From the NCBI GenBank assembly GCA_020047725.1, contig JAIFNM010000081.1:1-17069 (forward strand): 17,069 bases of DNA, read 5' to 3'. Within the stretch, counting starts at the first letter, position 1, and every line of letters starts with the position of its first letter. The translations under genes were made by a program, and so were the position numbers. The DNA is from Betaproteobacteria bacterium. GTDB taxonomy: Bacteria; Pseudomonadota; Gammaproteobacteria; Burkholderiales; Rhodocyclaceae. Below are positions 1 to 6,022 of the stretch, piece by piece. The notes under the pieces were generated by a model. It was not told where the DNA came from. It made no database searches and worked only from the letters and a program-made list of their open reading frames with translations.

Positions 1-198
1 GAACTCTCGGTGAAACCCGAAAGGACACTGATGATTGGCGATACGACCCATGATTTGCAGATGGCCCTTAACGCGGGCACGTACGGTTTGGCCGTCGACT
101 ATGGCGCGCATTCTGCCGGCGCACTCGATTCGTTGAATCCGTTGGCACGCGTGCATAGCATTAGCGAACTGGCCGAATGGCTGGATGCCCACGCCTGA
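1..198 (+). CDS. HAD-family hydrolase, phosphoglycolate phosphatase-like (3' part only)
   Basis: The reading frame is open from the first base of the window, so only the last 65 residues of the protein are seen. The fragment holds HAD motif IV (IGDTTHDLQMA), whose acidic residues bind Mg2+ near the catalytic site, followed by a VDYGAHSA segment and a C-terminal helix ending at the TGA at 196-198. This pattern is typical of subfamily IA HAD phosphatases related to Gph, which act on small phosphorylated metabolites in the cytoplasm. The nucleophile motif (DxDGT) lies outside the window, so the substrate cannot be inferred. The GTG at 10 is in frame but is internal to the domain, not the true start. 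It is co-directional with the S49 peptidase gene about 160 bp downstream. Confidence 0.85.
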   Translation, partial: ELSVKPERTLMIGDTTHDLQMALNAGTYGLAVDYGAHSAGALDSLNPLARVHSISELAEWLDAHA

Positions 199-277
199 AC
201 TGTTGCGGAATTGAGTTGTCTGACCGAAAAATGACATTAGTATTTTTGTTGGCACCGCGATCCAAATGATTCCAAGT

Positions 278-283
278 TATACT
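278..283 (+). promoter_or_regulatory. Possible -10 element upstream of the S49 peptidase gene
   Basis: TATACT at 278-283 matches the sigma-70 -10 consensus at five of six positions. The best upstream hexamer, TTGGCA at 249-254, is 23 bp away, which is too far for a normal -35. If used, the leader would be about 70-80 nt and would contain the GCT/GTT triplet run at 315-338. This is a weak call. The rest of the gap at 199-356 holds no ORF or terminator that I can support. Confidence 0.25.
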
Positions 284-365
284 TGGGCATGCGCTGCCCG
301 ATCATTGAACAATCGTCGTTGCTGCTGCTGTTGTTGTTCATTAACTTCAATACTGAGTGAATATT

Positions 366-1325
366 GTGGAAACACCTGAGAATAACCCGCAGTGGGAACG
401 GCAACTTTTAGAGAAGATTGCTTTTGCATCCTTGAACGAGCAGAAAGCAAAACGCCGCTGGGGCATTTTCTTCAAGTTGGCTTTGCTGACCTACCTGATT
501 GCTGTACTTGTTCTTGTGGTTGATTGGGGCGGCAACACGGAAAAGCTTTCGGACAGCAAGCATACGGCGCTGATCAACGTGCGCGGAACAATTGATTCAA
601 GCGGCGACGCCAGTGCGGAGAAAATCAATGGCGCGCTGCAGTCAGCGTTTGACGACAAGGGAACGGCTGGCATCATCATGCGCATCAACAGCCCGGGTGG
701 TAGTCCGGTTCAGTCTGGCATCGTCTATGACGAAATTCGCCGTCTGCGCACCAAACATCCGGAAATTCCGCTTTATGTCGTAGTTGATGATCTGTGCGCG
801 TCTGGCGGGTATTACATTGCTTCGGCTGCTGACAAGATCTTTGTCGATAAGGCCAGTATTGTCGGTTCCATTGGTGTGTTGATGGACGGATTCGGCTTTA
901 CCGGTGTGATGGATAAAATTGGCGTGGAACGCCGTCTGCTAACGGCTGGCACGAACAAAGGTTTCCTTGACCCCTTCTCGCCGCAGGATGAAAAGCAGAA
1001 GGCACATGCCCAAGTCTTGCTCGGCGAAATACACCAGCAGTTCATTGACATTGTCCGCAAAGGCCGTGGTGACCGACTCAAGGAAACACCGGAGATGTTT
1101 TCGGGTTTGATGTGGACTGGCAGTCAAAGCATCGTGATGGGGCTTGCCGATGACTTTGGGACGGTTGATTCGGTCGCTCGTGATCTGATCAAGGCGGAGG
1201 ATATTCTCGACTACTCAGTCAAAGAGAATATTGCCGAGCGCTTTGCCAAACGTCTGGGGGCTGAAATGGCTCAGGGCGTTGTCTTTCGGCTGTTTGGTAG
1301 CGATCAGCAGGCAACGCTCCGTTAG
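366..1325 (+). CDS. sppA: S49 family signal peptide peptidase, SppA-like, single-domain, membrane-anchored
   Basis: This is a membrane serine protease that degrades residual signal peptides and other membrane peptides. Numbered from the GTG at 357, a hydrophobic segment at about 38-57 forms one N-terminal anchor, followed by the peptidase domain. The nucleophile is Ser149 in CASGGYY and the general base is probably Lys201 in TNKGFLDPF. The 52-residue spacing equals that of the S147/K199 dyad of Bacillus SppA. The NSPGGS and GSIGVLMDGFGF motifs are also typical. At about 320 residues it is the short bacterial form, not the 600-residue duplicated E. coli form. The start is uncertain: a stop codon at 354-356 lies immediately before GTG 357, and GTG 366 has a GAG about 8 nt upstream and gives a family-like N-terminus (VETPENNP). 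I chose 366. It converges with the GIY-YIG gene at a 23-bp gap. Confidence 0.93.
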   Translation: METPENNPQWERQLLEKIAFASLNEQKAKRRWGIFFKLALLTYLIAVLVLVVDWGGNTEKLSDSKHTALINVRGTIDSSGDASAEKINGALQSAFDDKGTAGIIMRINSPGGSPVQSGIVYDEIRRLRTKHPEIPLYVVVDDLCASGGYYIASAADKIFVDKASIVGSIGVLMDGFGFTGVMDKIGVERRLLTAGTNKGFLDPFSPQDEKQKAHAQVLLGEIHQQFIDIVRKGRGDRLKETPEMFSGLMWTGSQSIVMGLADDFGTVDSVARDLIKAEDILDYSVKENIAERFAKRLGAEMAQGVVFRLFGSDQQATLR

Positions 1326-1348
1326 GGGACCACGAGCTGACGTTTCCC

Positions 1349-1672
1349 TCAGGCGATGTCAGTTTTGCTTGTGGGATGGGTCATCTGCGCGACGAATTCG
1401 CGCTTGGCCACCGGTTTGAGTTGCTTGATCCGGTATTCTGCTTTGAGCGCGCTTGAACGATCAGGATATTCAACACTGACAAGTACTCTGGCCGGAGGAT
1501 GAGTGCGCGTATAGCGTGCGCCTTTGCCGCTGACGTGTGCAGCGAAGCGCGCCTCTACGTCGATAGCGATTCCTGTGTAAATGCTGCCGTCGACGCATTC
1601 GATCAGATAGAGAAACCAGGATGGACGCTCTGCCACCCCAGATTTCTCGATAATCGACGGTACTTCCGGCAT
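1349..1672 (-). CDS. GIY-YIG domain protein, YhbQ/UPF0213 type
   Basis: This is a 107-residue single-domain protein of the GIY-YIG nuclease superfamily. Visible elements are the GIY strand (FLYLIEC, about 20-26), the YIG strand as IYTG (31-34), an Arg on the first helix (R42 in DVEARFAAH), GKGARYTR (49-56), and the conserved Glu (E79 in LKAEYRIK). The Tyr, Arg and Glu residues needed for catalysis are thus present. Stand-alone members have poorly defined roles; some cleave DNA in vitro, so the cellular job is not known. The open frame extends upstream to 1750, but that part overlaps rdgC. ATG 1672 is 16 nt after the rdgC stop and has an AGG about 9 nt before it, so it is the likely start. Co-transcription with rdgC is very likely. 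Confidence 0.85.
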   Translation of the reverse strand: MPEVPSIIEKSGVAERPSWFLYLIECVDGSIYTGIAIDVEARFAAHVSGKGARYTRTHPPARVLVSVEYPDRSSALKAEYRIKQLKPVAKREFVAQMTHPTSKTDIA

Positions 1673-1688
1673 GTCGTTGACCTGACGT

Positions 1689-2588
1689 TCAGACTGGTTT
1701 TTCCAGTTCGCCGCCGAGCGCTTCGAGCAAATCGTCGAGCAGGCGCGCAACTTCGCCGGTCATCAGCGTGAAGTCGATATCGAAACGCTCATCTGCGTTC
1801 TCGGCCTGGCCGTCGGCTTGCTCCTTGAGAATGTCGAGGAAGCTGAGGCGTTTGATCTGGAGTTTTTCGTTCAGTACAAACGAAATGCGGTCACCCCAGG
1901 TCATGGCGAGTCGAGTTACGACCTTTCCATCCGCGATGTGTTGACGGATTTCTTCGCCTTCCAGTGTGTGCTTGGCATAGCGTACCGTGGCGTTTTCGGC
2001 CGAACGCAGTTCGAGGTCCTGGTCAATGGTAAAACCGCTTGGCGCTTCACCATCGGCAACCCAACCGGTCATCGCCGCGGAAGGCGATTGAGTGACTTGC
2101 AGCAGTTTGACTGGAAACCCGTCAACCGATTTGCGCAGATGCTCAAGCAATTCTTCCGCCTTGGTGGGGGAAGCCGCATCGATCACCAGCCAGCCATTGA
2201 TCGGATCAATCCAGCCAAAGGTGGTGCGGCGGCTGATGAAGGCGCGTGGCAGTAGTTCCTGCGTCATCGATTCACGGAGTTCGCGCATCTCCTTGCGGCC
2301 AACACGACGCCCTTCGGCTTCTTCAATCGCTTTCGCTCGCTCATTGGCAAAGTACTTGACCACCGAGGTCGGTAGTAGTTTGTGTTCGACGCCGAGCGCC
2401 AGCAGCCATTGCTGATTTACGGAATGAACGAATGTGCCACCGTCACACGGTGGGACCCAGCCGATGCTCTGCATGTCGGATGCGCTGCAGGGTTGCAGTG
2501 TCAGTTTGGCGAGTTGTTCTTCGAGCTTGCTGGTGGTGTCCGCTGGCGTCTTGGGAAGGCGGTAGATCTGGAGATTCTTAAACCACAT
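1689..2588 (-). CDS. rdgC: Recombination-associated protein RdgC
   Basis: RdgC is a nucleoid-associated, ring-forming DNA-binding protein that binds double-stranded DNA without strong sequence preference and restrains RecA-mediated strand exchange. In Neisseria it is involved in pilin variation. The 299-residue product matches the family's usual length (about 300). It has the characteristic N-terminus (WFKNLQIYRL), the GWVPP segment near residue 43, and the C-terminal region ending in a helix (EVARLLDDLLEAL). The start at ATG 2588 agrees with the family N-terminus. A perfect TATAAT box lies about 25 nt upstream on the same strand. It is the first gene of a two-gene unit with the GIY-YIG protein and is divergent from the small disordered-protein gene. 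Confidence 0.96.
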   Translation of the reverse strand: MWFKNLQIYRLPKTPADTTSKLEEQLAKLTLQPCSASDMQSIGWVPPCDGGTFVHSVNQQWLLALGVEHKLLPTSVVKYFANERAKAIEEAEGRRVGRKEMRELRESMTQELLPRAFISRRTTFGWIDPINGWLVIDAASPTKAEELLEHLRKSVDGFPVKLLQVTQSPSAAMTGWVADGEAPSGFTIDQDLELRSAENATVRYAKHTLEGEEIRQHIADGKVVTRLAMTWGDRISFVLNEKLQIKRLSFLDILKEQADGQAENADERFDIDFTLMTGEVARLLDDLLEALGGELEKPV

Positions 2589-2612
2589 GTGTCGGACTCA
2601 AAAAAGATGGGA

Positions 2613-2618
2613 ATTATA
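2613..2618 (-). promoter_or_regulatory. Probable -10 box of the rdgC promoter
   Basis: On the minus strand this reads TATAAT, a perfect sigma-70 -10 hexamer. It would place the transcript start near 2606 and leave a leader of about 18 nt before the rdgC ATG. No good -35 lies 16-18 bp upstream (the best are CTCACA- or TCACAA-like), so the promoter may depend on an activator or be weak. Confidence 0.5.
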
Positions 2619-2706
2619 GGGGCTGGGCCGGTGCTTTGTGAGCCGTTTTGAGTTTGATTTCTCGCGAGAGTTGAATGAGCAAGCTTGTGTGGTTCATAAT
2701 GGCGAC

Positions 2707-3120
2707 ATGAATGATCCAGAACCTATTGATCCGCGCCGTCGGATTCGAGAACTTAATGCCATCCCGGAACGGGATCGCACCGATGAACAATGGGACGAGC
2801 TTAACGAACTCGAGATTCGTACAGCGCCCGGAAACCGGGAGTCGGATCGACAAACGGATCGGTCACCCGAGAAGCGATCAGGTTCTCCCGTGCATGGTCG
2901 TCGTCCCGAACGCAATCAAGGGCCAAAGAATAATGGGCCGAGACCCGATGCAAGGCCCGATTCGCGGCCTCCGCAGGAAGCGCGAGTCGATGGCCGGCCA
3001 CCAAAACGGCAGCACCGCAGGCCGAAACGTCCGCCGGTCGAAACGCCAGGGAATGGAAGCAGTTCAGGGAGTGGTAGTGGCTCTGGGGGTGATAGCGGCT
3101 CCGGGAGTAGCAGTACCTGA
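2707..3120 (+). CDS. Small disordered Arg/Pro-rich protein with Ser/Gly tail, unknown function
   Basis: I do not recognise a functional family. The product is 137 residues from ATG 2707. Residues 1-40 are charged and probably helical (DPRRRIRELNAIPERDRTDE, then QWDELNELEIR). The middle (about 45-112) is rich in Arg, Lys, Pro, Gly and Asp with repeated R-P pairs (GPRPDARPDSRPP; KRQHRRPKRPP). The last 21 residues are almost only Ser and Gly with one Asp and a final Thr. No signal peptide or membrane segment is visible, so it is probably cytoplasmic and largely disordered; the basic middle could bind nucleic acid. The frame is open back to GTG 2638, but that region overlaps the rdgC upstream region. 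ATG 2707 has only a weak ribosome site. Overlapping ORFs exist on both strands; this frame is preferred for its protein-like N-terminal segment and the terminator directly after its stop. Confidence 0.68.
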   Translation: MNDPEPIDPRRRIRELNAIPERDRTDEQWDELNELEIRTAPGNRESDRQTDRSPEKRSGSPVHGRRPERNQGPKNNGPRPDARPDSRPPQEARVDGRPPKRQHRRPKRPPVETPGNGSSSGSGSGSGGDSGSGSSST

Positions 3121-3144
3121 TTGCCGATTCCTGTAAAAAAACGG

Positions 3145-3177
3145 AAGCCCTAGCCTGTAAATGCTTGGGCTTTTTTT
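3145..3177. terminator. Rho-independent terminator, probably bidirectional
   Basis: AAGCCC (3145-3150) pairs with GGGCTT (3167-3172). After one T-T mismatch the stem continues as AGC (3152-3154) with GCT (3163-3165), leaving an 8-nt loop. A T7 run (3171-3177) follows on the plus strand and an A7 run (3135-3141) precedes it, so minus-strand transcripts also end in U7. It closes the small disordered-protein gene at 3120 and can also stop read-through from dnaQ. Confidence 0.88.
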
Positions 3178-3211
3178 CGAACGTCGTTTCGTAAAGGTCA
3201 TCAGGTAGTGT

Positions 3212-3295
3212 TCTGGAGGCCAATATCCATGAGGTTCTCCAGAGCATGCATTGAAGAACGCCTATCCATGAGGCTTCCAGGCCTGCTTCAAATGC
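3212..3295 (-). other. Two related hairpins with a repeated loop sequence, downstream of dnaQ
   Basis: TATCCATGAGG occurs twice (3224-3234 and 3263-3273), and each copy sits in the loop or loop-stem of a hairpin. Hairpin A: TCTGGAG (3212-3218) pairs with CTCCAGA (3237-3243). Hairpin B: GAA-c-GCCT (3256-3263) pairs with AGGC-TTC (3271-3277), enclosed by a second stem GCATTGAA (3248-3255) with TTCAAATGC (3287-3295, one bulged A). On the minus strand, the direction of dnaQ, both loops show CATGGAT and the element is followed by the terminator at 3177-3145. It could be a structured 3' untranslated region, a small RNA, or a two-copy repeat. No ORF is supported here. Confidence 0.4.
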
Positions 3296-3301
3296 GTCGC
3301 T

Positions 3302-4021
3302 TCAATTAACGGTCTCGTTCGGAATCCAGAGACATTTTCCCCGGCTTTCCTTCTGGATTGCAGAAAGCAGTTGCTCGTGTTGCGCGAGTTCTTCTTCGTT
3401 TGCGCGCACGATGTGTTGGGGTTTCCGCAGGCCGGCATCCTGTTTTTTTTCGGTGCTTATGCCTTGCCCCGCGTTGTCGTTGCTCAGATCGATGATCAGG
3501 CTTTCCTGACCGCGGGTCATCGAAACATATACTTCAGCCAGGATTTCGGCATCGAGCAAGGCGCCGTGCAGGGTACGGCGGGTGTTGTCGACGCCATAGC
3601 GCTCGCACAACACATTGAGGTTGTTCTTCTTGCCGGGGTGCAGTTCCTTGGCCATGCGCAAGGTGTCGAGCACGCCATGGCACACGGTGCCGATCGGCGC
3701 CATGTCTAGTCTCGACAGTTCGGCATTGAGAAATCCGATGTCGAAGGGCGCATTATGAATGATCAGTTCGGCACCACGCACGAAGTCGAGGAACTCAGCG
3801 GCGATATCGGCGAAGAGGGGTTTGTCCTGCAGGAAATCAAGGCTGATACCGTGTACCGCGAGCGCCCCGGCATCGATTTCGCGCTGCGGGTTGATGTAGC
3901 GGTGAAAATGCCGGTTGGTCAGGCGCCTGTTACGCATTTCGACGCAGCCAATTTCGATGACTCGGTGTCCGTGCTTGTGCTCCAGGCCGGTGGTTTCGGT
4001 GTCGAGAAAGAGTTGACGCAT
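3302..4021 (-). CDS. dnaQ: DNA polymerase III epsilon subunit (3'-5' proofreading exonuclease)
   Basis: This subunit removes misincorporated bases within the Pol III core. The 239-residue product has all DEDDh elements: Exo I D7 and E9 in DTETTGL, Exo II D94 in HNAPFDIGFLN, and Exo III H152 and D157 in HGALLDAEIL. The H-to-D spacing is the same as in E. coli. QESLII at 172-177 corresponds to the beta-clamp-binding motif QTSMAF of E. coli epsilon. A linker (about 178-205) leads to the alpha-binding tail (EEELAQHEQLL...CLWI). The start at ATG 4021 has GGAA 8 nt upstream. It follows rnhA by 30 bp on the same strand and ends the yafS-rnhA-dnaQ operon. The linker codons GAA AAA AAA contain an A8 run on the coding strand. 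Confidence 0.97.
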   Translation of the reverse strand: MRQLFLDTETTGLEHKHGHRVIEIGCVEMRNRRLTNRHFHRYINPQREIDAGALAVHGISLDFLQDKPLFADIAAEFLDFVRGAELIIHNAPFDIGFLNAELSRLDMAPIGTVCHGVLDTLRMAKELHPGKKNNLNVLCERYGVDNTRRTLHGALLDAEILAEVYVSMTRGQESLIIDLSNDNAGQGISTEKKQDAGLRKPQHIVRANEEELAQHEQLLSAIQKESRGKCLWIPNETVN

Positions 4022-4051
4022 GGTGTGTTTCCGGGGAAGTTTTTTGTGGGA

Positions 4052-4513
4052 TTACGTGGTAGGGCGGGCGGCCAGCAACTCGTCGATACCGCGATTTGCC
4101 AGCGCATCGGCGCGTTCATTGCCGGGATGCCCGGCGTGGCCCTTGACCCATAACCACTTGATTTCATGTTGCTTGGCGAGGCCGTCAAGAATTTGCCAGA
4201 GATCGGCGTTCTTTACCGGCTTCTTGTCGGAGGTGCGCCAGCCGTTACGCTTCCAGTTGTGAATCCACACGCTGATGCCTTTTTGTACATATTGCGAGTC
4301 GGTGTGCACGTTGACACTGGCCGGGCGCTTGAGCGCCTCCAGTGCGCGGATGACGGCCGTCAGTTCCATGCGATTGTTGGTCGTGTCAGGCTCGCCACCG
4401 CAGAGCTCTTTTTCCGTGCTTCCTGATTGCATGAGAACGCCCCAGCCGCCAGGTCCGGGGTTGCCACGGCAGCCACCGTCGGCGTAGATGTTGATGACTG
4501 ATTCATTGTCCAC
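4052..4513 (-). CDS. rnhA: Ribonuclease HI
   Basis: RNase HI cleaves the RNA strand of RNA:DNA hybrids, removing R-loops and primer remnants in the cytoplasm. The 153-residue product matches the E. coli length (155). Catalytic residues D12 (YADGGCRGNPG), E50 (NNRMELTA), D72 (HTDSQYV) and D136 (ERADALA), with H126 (VKGHAGHPGNE), are each exactly two positions later than E. coli D10, E48, D70, D134 and H124. The basic protrusion (WKRNGWRTSDKKPVKN) is present. The start is GTG at 4513, overlapping the end of the methyltransferase gene by 11 nt, so translation is probably coupled. dnaQ follows 30 bp downstream. Confidence 0.97.
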   Translation of the reverse strand: MDNESVINIYADGGCRGNPGPGGWGVLMQSGSTEKELCGGEPDTTNNRMELTAVIRALEALKRPASVNVHTDSQYVQKGISVWIHNWKRNGWRTSDKKPVKNADLWQILDGLAKQHEIKWLWVKGHAGHPGNERADALANRGIDELLAARPTT

Positions 4514-5228
4514 GGTCTTCGATTTCCTTTTGGGTTACGGCGGTGAGCGCTTTGCGCGGCACCGGTTTCTGTTTCCAGGTGGGCAGGATGATACGCATGC
4601 CACGCACGCGTTTGACAGCGCGAAGAAGATACACGCCACCGGCGAAACTCCACCAGCGGTCGCCGGCTGCTTCCATGAAATGCCAGCGCTTGAGCCAGCG
4701 CTCCTGATGGCATGGCGGAGCGTAGCAGCCAAAATTGCCACGTTCAACCTCGAAACTGAGCAGTTGCAGCCAGTCCTTGAGGCGCAAGACTGAAATGTAG
4801 TCACCGTTCATCGGGAACTCGTCCGGGCATTTGGGCAGACGCTGGCGCAAACCCCACAACGAGATCGGGTTGAAACCGGTGATCACCAGTTGCCCTTCCG
4901 GGATCAGAATTCGCTCGACTTCGCGCAGGATCTGGTGCGGATCATCGTGAAATTCGAGAACATGAGGCATGACGACGAGATCGATACTGTTGGCGGCAAA
5001 GGGCAATTCGCGCAGGTCACAGAGAACATCGACGTTTCCGGTTTCGCCAGCCAGTTGGCGTAGCGGAATACGGTTGTGCGAGAGCAGATCGTATTGCGGC
5101 AAGCCGAGCTGAAGCGCGTTGTAGCCGAACAGATCGGCGACAAGGGCATCCACCTTGGTCTGTTCCCAAGCCATGACGTAGCGTCCCTGCGCGGTGTTGA
5201 GCCAGTCATCGATCACGGGAATTGACAT
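4503..5228 (-). CDS. SAM-dependent class I methyltransferase, YafS-like
   Basis: This is a 241-residue protein with the Methyltransf_11-type core: the acidic segment after strand 2 (CDLRELPF, about 70-77), DLVVMPHVLEF (83-93), and strand 5 (ILIPEGQLVITGF, 107-119). The glycine-rich SAM loop is not canonical: where GxGxG is expected (about 36-46) the sequence reads YNALQLGLPQY. Its place between divergent gloB and rnhA/dnaQ matches the E. coli gloB-yafS-rnhA-dnaQ locus. The substrate is unknown, including for E. coli YafS. The frame extends to a GTG at 5246, but ATG 5228 has GGAAG about 11 nt upstream and starts with the more natural MSIPVIDDWL. It is first in the operon and overlaps rnhA by 11 nt. 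Confidence 0.88.
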   Translation of the reverse strand: MSIPVIDDWLNTAQGRYVMAWEQTKVDALVADLFGYNALQLGLPQYDLLSHNRIPLRQLAGETGNVDVLCDLRELPFAANSIDLVVMPHVLEFHDDPHQILREVERILIPEGQLVITGFNPISLWGLRQRLPKCPDEFPMNGDYISVLRLKDWLQLLSFEVERGNFGCYAPPCHQERWLKRWHFMEAAGDRWWSFAGGVYLLRAVKRVRGMRIILPTWKQKPVPRKALTAVTQKEIEDRGQ

Positions 5229-5249
5229 TTTCCGCGGTTCTTCCACAAT
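5222..5249 (+). promoter_or_regulatory. Candidate gloB promoter predicting a leaderless transcript
   Basis: A perfect -35 hexamer TTGACA (5222-5227) is followed after 16 bp by CACAAT (5244-5249), which matches four of six -10 positions. The start of transcription would fall at about 5256, the A of the gloB ATG. No Shine-Dalgarno sequence precedes that ATG, which fits a leaderless message. The -35 overlaps the start codon of the divergent methyltransferase gene. Confidence 0.42.
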
Positions 5250-5255
5250 CAGCCT

Positions 5256-6017
5256 ATGTTTGACATCATTAGGATTCCAGCTTTCAAGGATAACTACATC
5301 TGGCTGTTGCGCAAAGGTGCGTCAGCCGTTGTGGTCGATCCGGGCGATGCACGCCCCGTGCTCGAGGTGCTTGAGCGGGAAGGTTTGACCCTGACGTCCA
5401 TCCTGATAACGCATCACCATAACGATCATCAGGGTGGGGTTGCAGAATTGCTGGCGCACTATCCGGCTGAGGTATTCGGACCAGCGGCGGAGTCTATCAC
5501 AGGCATTTCACAGCCCCTTCGCGGGGGAGAAACGATTAGCTTCGGTTTGCTGGGCGTCGGGTTCAGGGTTCTCGCCGTTCCCGGTCATACTCTTGGGCAC
5601 CTGGCTTACTATGGTTCTGGCGCCTTGTTCTGTGGAGACACGTTGTTTGGTGGCGGGTGCGGCCGGCTTTTTGAAGGAAGTCCGCTGCAGATGCATGACT
5701 CGCTGACTCAACTGGCGTTGTTGCCCGATGAAACTGTAGTTTTTTGTGCCCATGAATACACTGAAGCCAATTTGCGTTTCGCGCTGGCCGTTGAGCCAGG
5801 CAACCGCCAATTACGAAAGCGGATTGATGAAGTTGCCGTTTTGCGCTCCAAAGGCTTGGCAACCGTACCATCGACAATCGAGTTGGAAAAGGCGACGAAT
5901 CCGTTTTTACGCTGTACAGAGCCTGAGATTATCGCTTCAGCACAGAACAGGGTCGCGCAGGCGCACAACGAAGCTGAGGTGTTTGCCGTGTTGCGCGATT
6001 GGAAGAACAGCTTCTAA
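5256..6017 (+). CDS. gloB: Hydroxyacylglutathione hydrolase (glyoxalase II)
   Basis: Glyoxalase II hydrolyses S-D-lactoylglutathione to D-lactate and glutathione, the second step of methylglyoxal detoxification in the cytoplasm. The 253-residue protein has the metallo-beta-lactamase motif THHHNDH (52-58), supplying H53, H55, D57 and H58 for the binuclear metal site. The other ligands are H111 (PGHTLGH), bridging D128 (FCGDTLF) and H166 (CAHEYTEANLRFA). The family C-terminal substrate-binding helices and the NPFLR segment (215-219) are present. The start codon lies 27 bp from that of the divergent methyltransferase and has no visible ribosome-binding site. The 3' end converges on the response-regulator gene with a gap of only 5 bp and no clear terminator. 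Confidence 0.97.
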   Translation: MFDIIRIPAFKDNYIWLLRKGASAVVVDPGDARPVLEVLEREGLTLTSILITHHHNDHQGGVAELLAHYPAEVFGPAAESITGISQPLRGGETISFGLLGVGFRVLAVPGHTLGHLAYYGSGALFCGDTLFGGGCGRLFEGSPLQMHDSLTQLALLPDETVVFCAHEYTEANLRFALAVEPGNRQLRKRIDEVAVLRSKGLATVPSTIELEKATNPFLRCTEPEIIASAQNRVAQAHNEAEVFAVLRDWKNSF

Positions 6018-6022
6018 AAAAC

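Noticed and set aside
249..266. Possible sigma-54 promoter (TTGGCAC)
   Set aside because: The -24 half is good, but the GC of the -12 element is missing at the required spacing (TCCA instead of TTGC).
1673..1750. N-terminal extension of the GIY-YIG protein
   Set aside because: It overlaps the end of rdgC; ATG 1672 has a ribosome site and gives the usual family length.
2801..3247. 148-codon minus-strand ORF opposite the small disordered-protein gene
   Set aside because: It runs through the terminator and both hairpins, has no family-like motif, and is explained as an antisense shadow of the plus-strand low-complexity gene.
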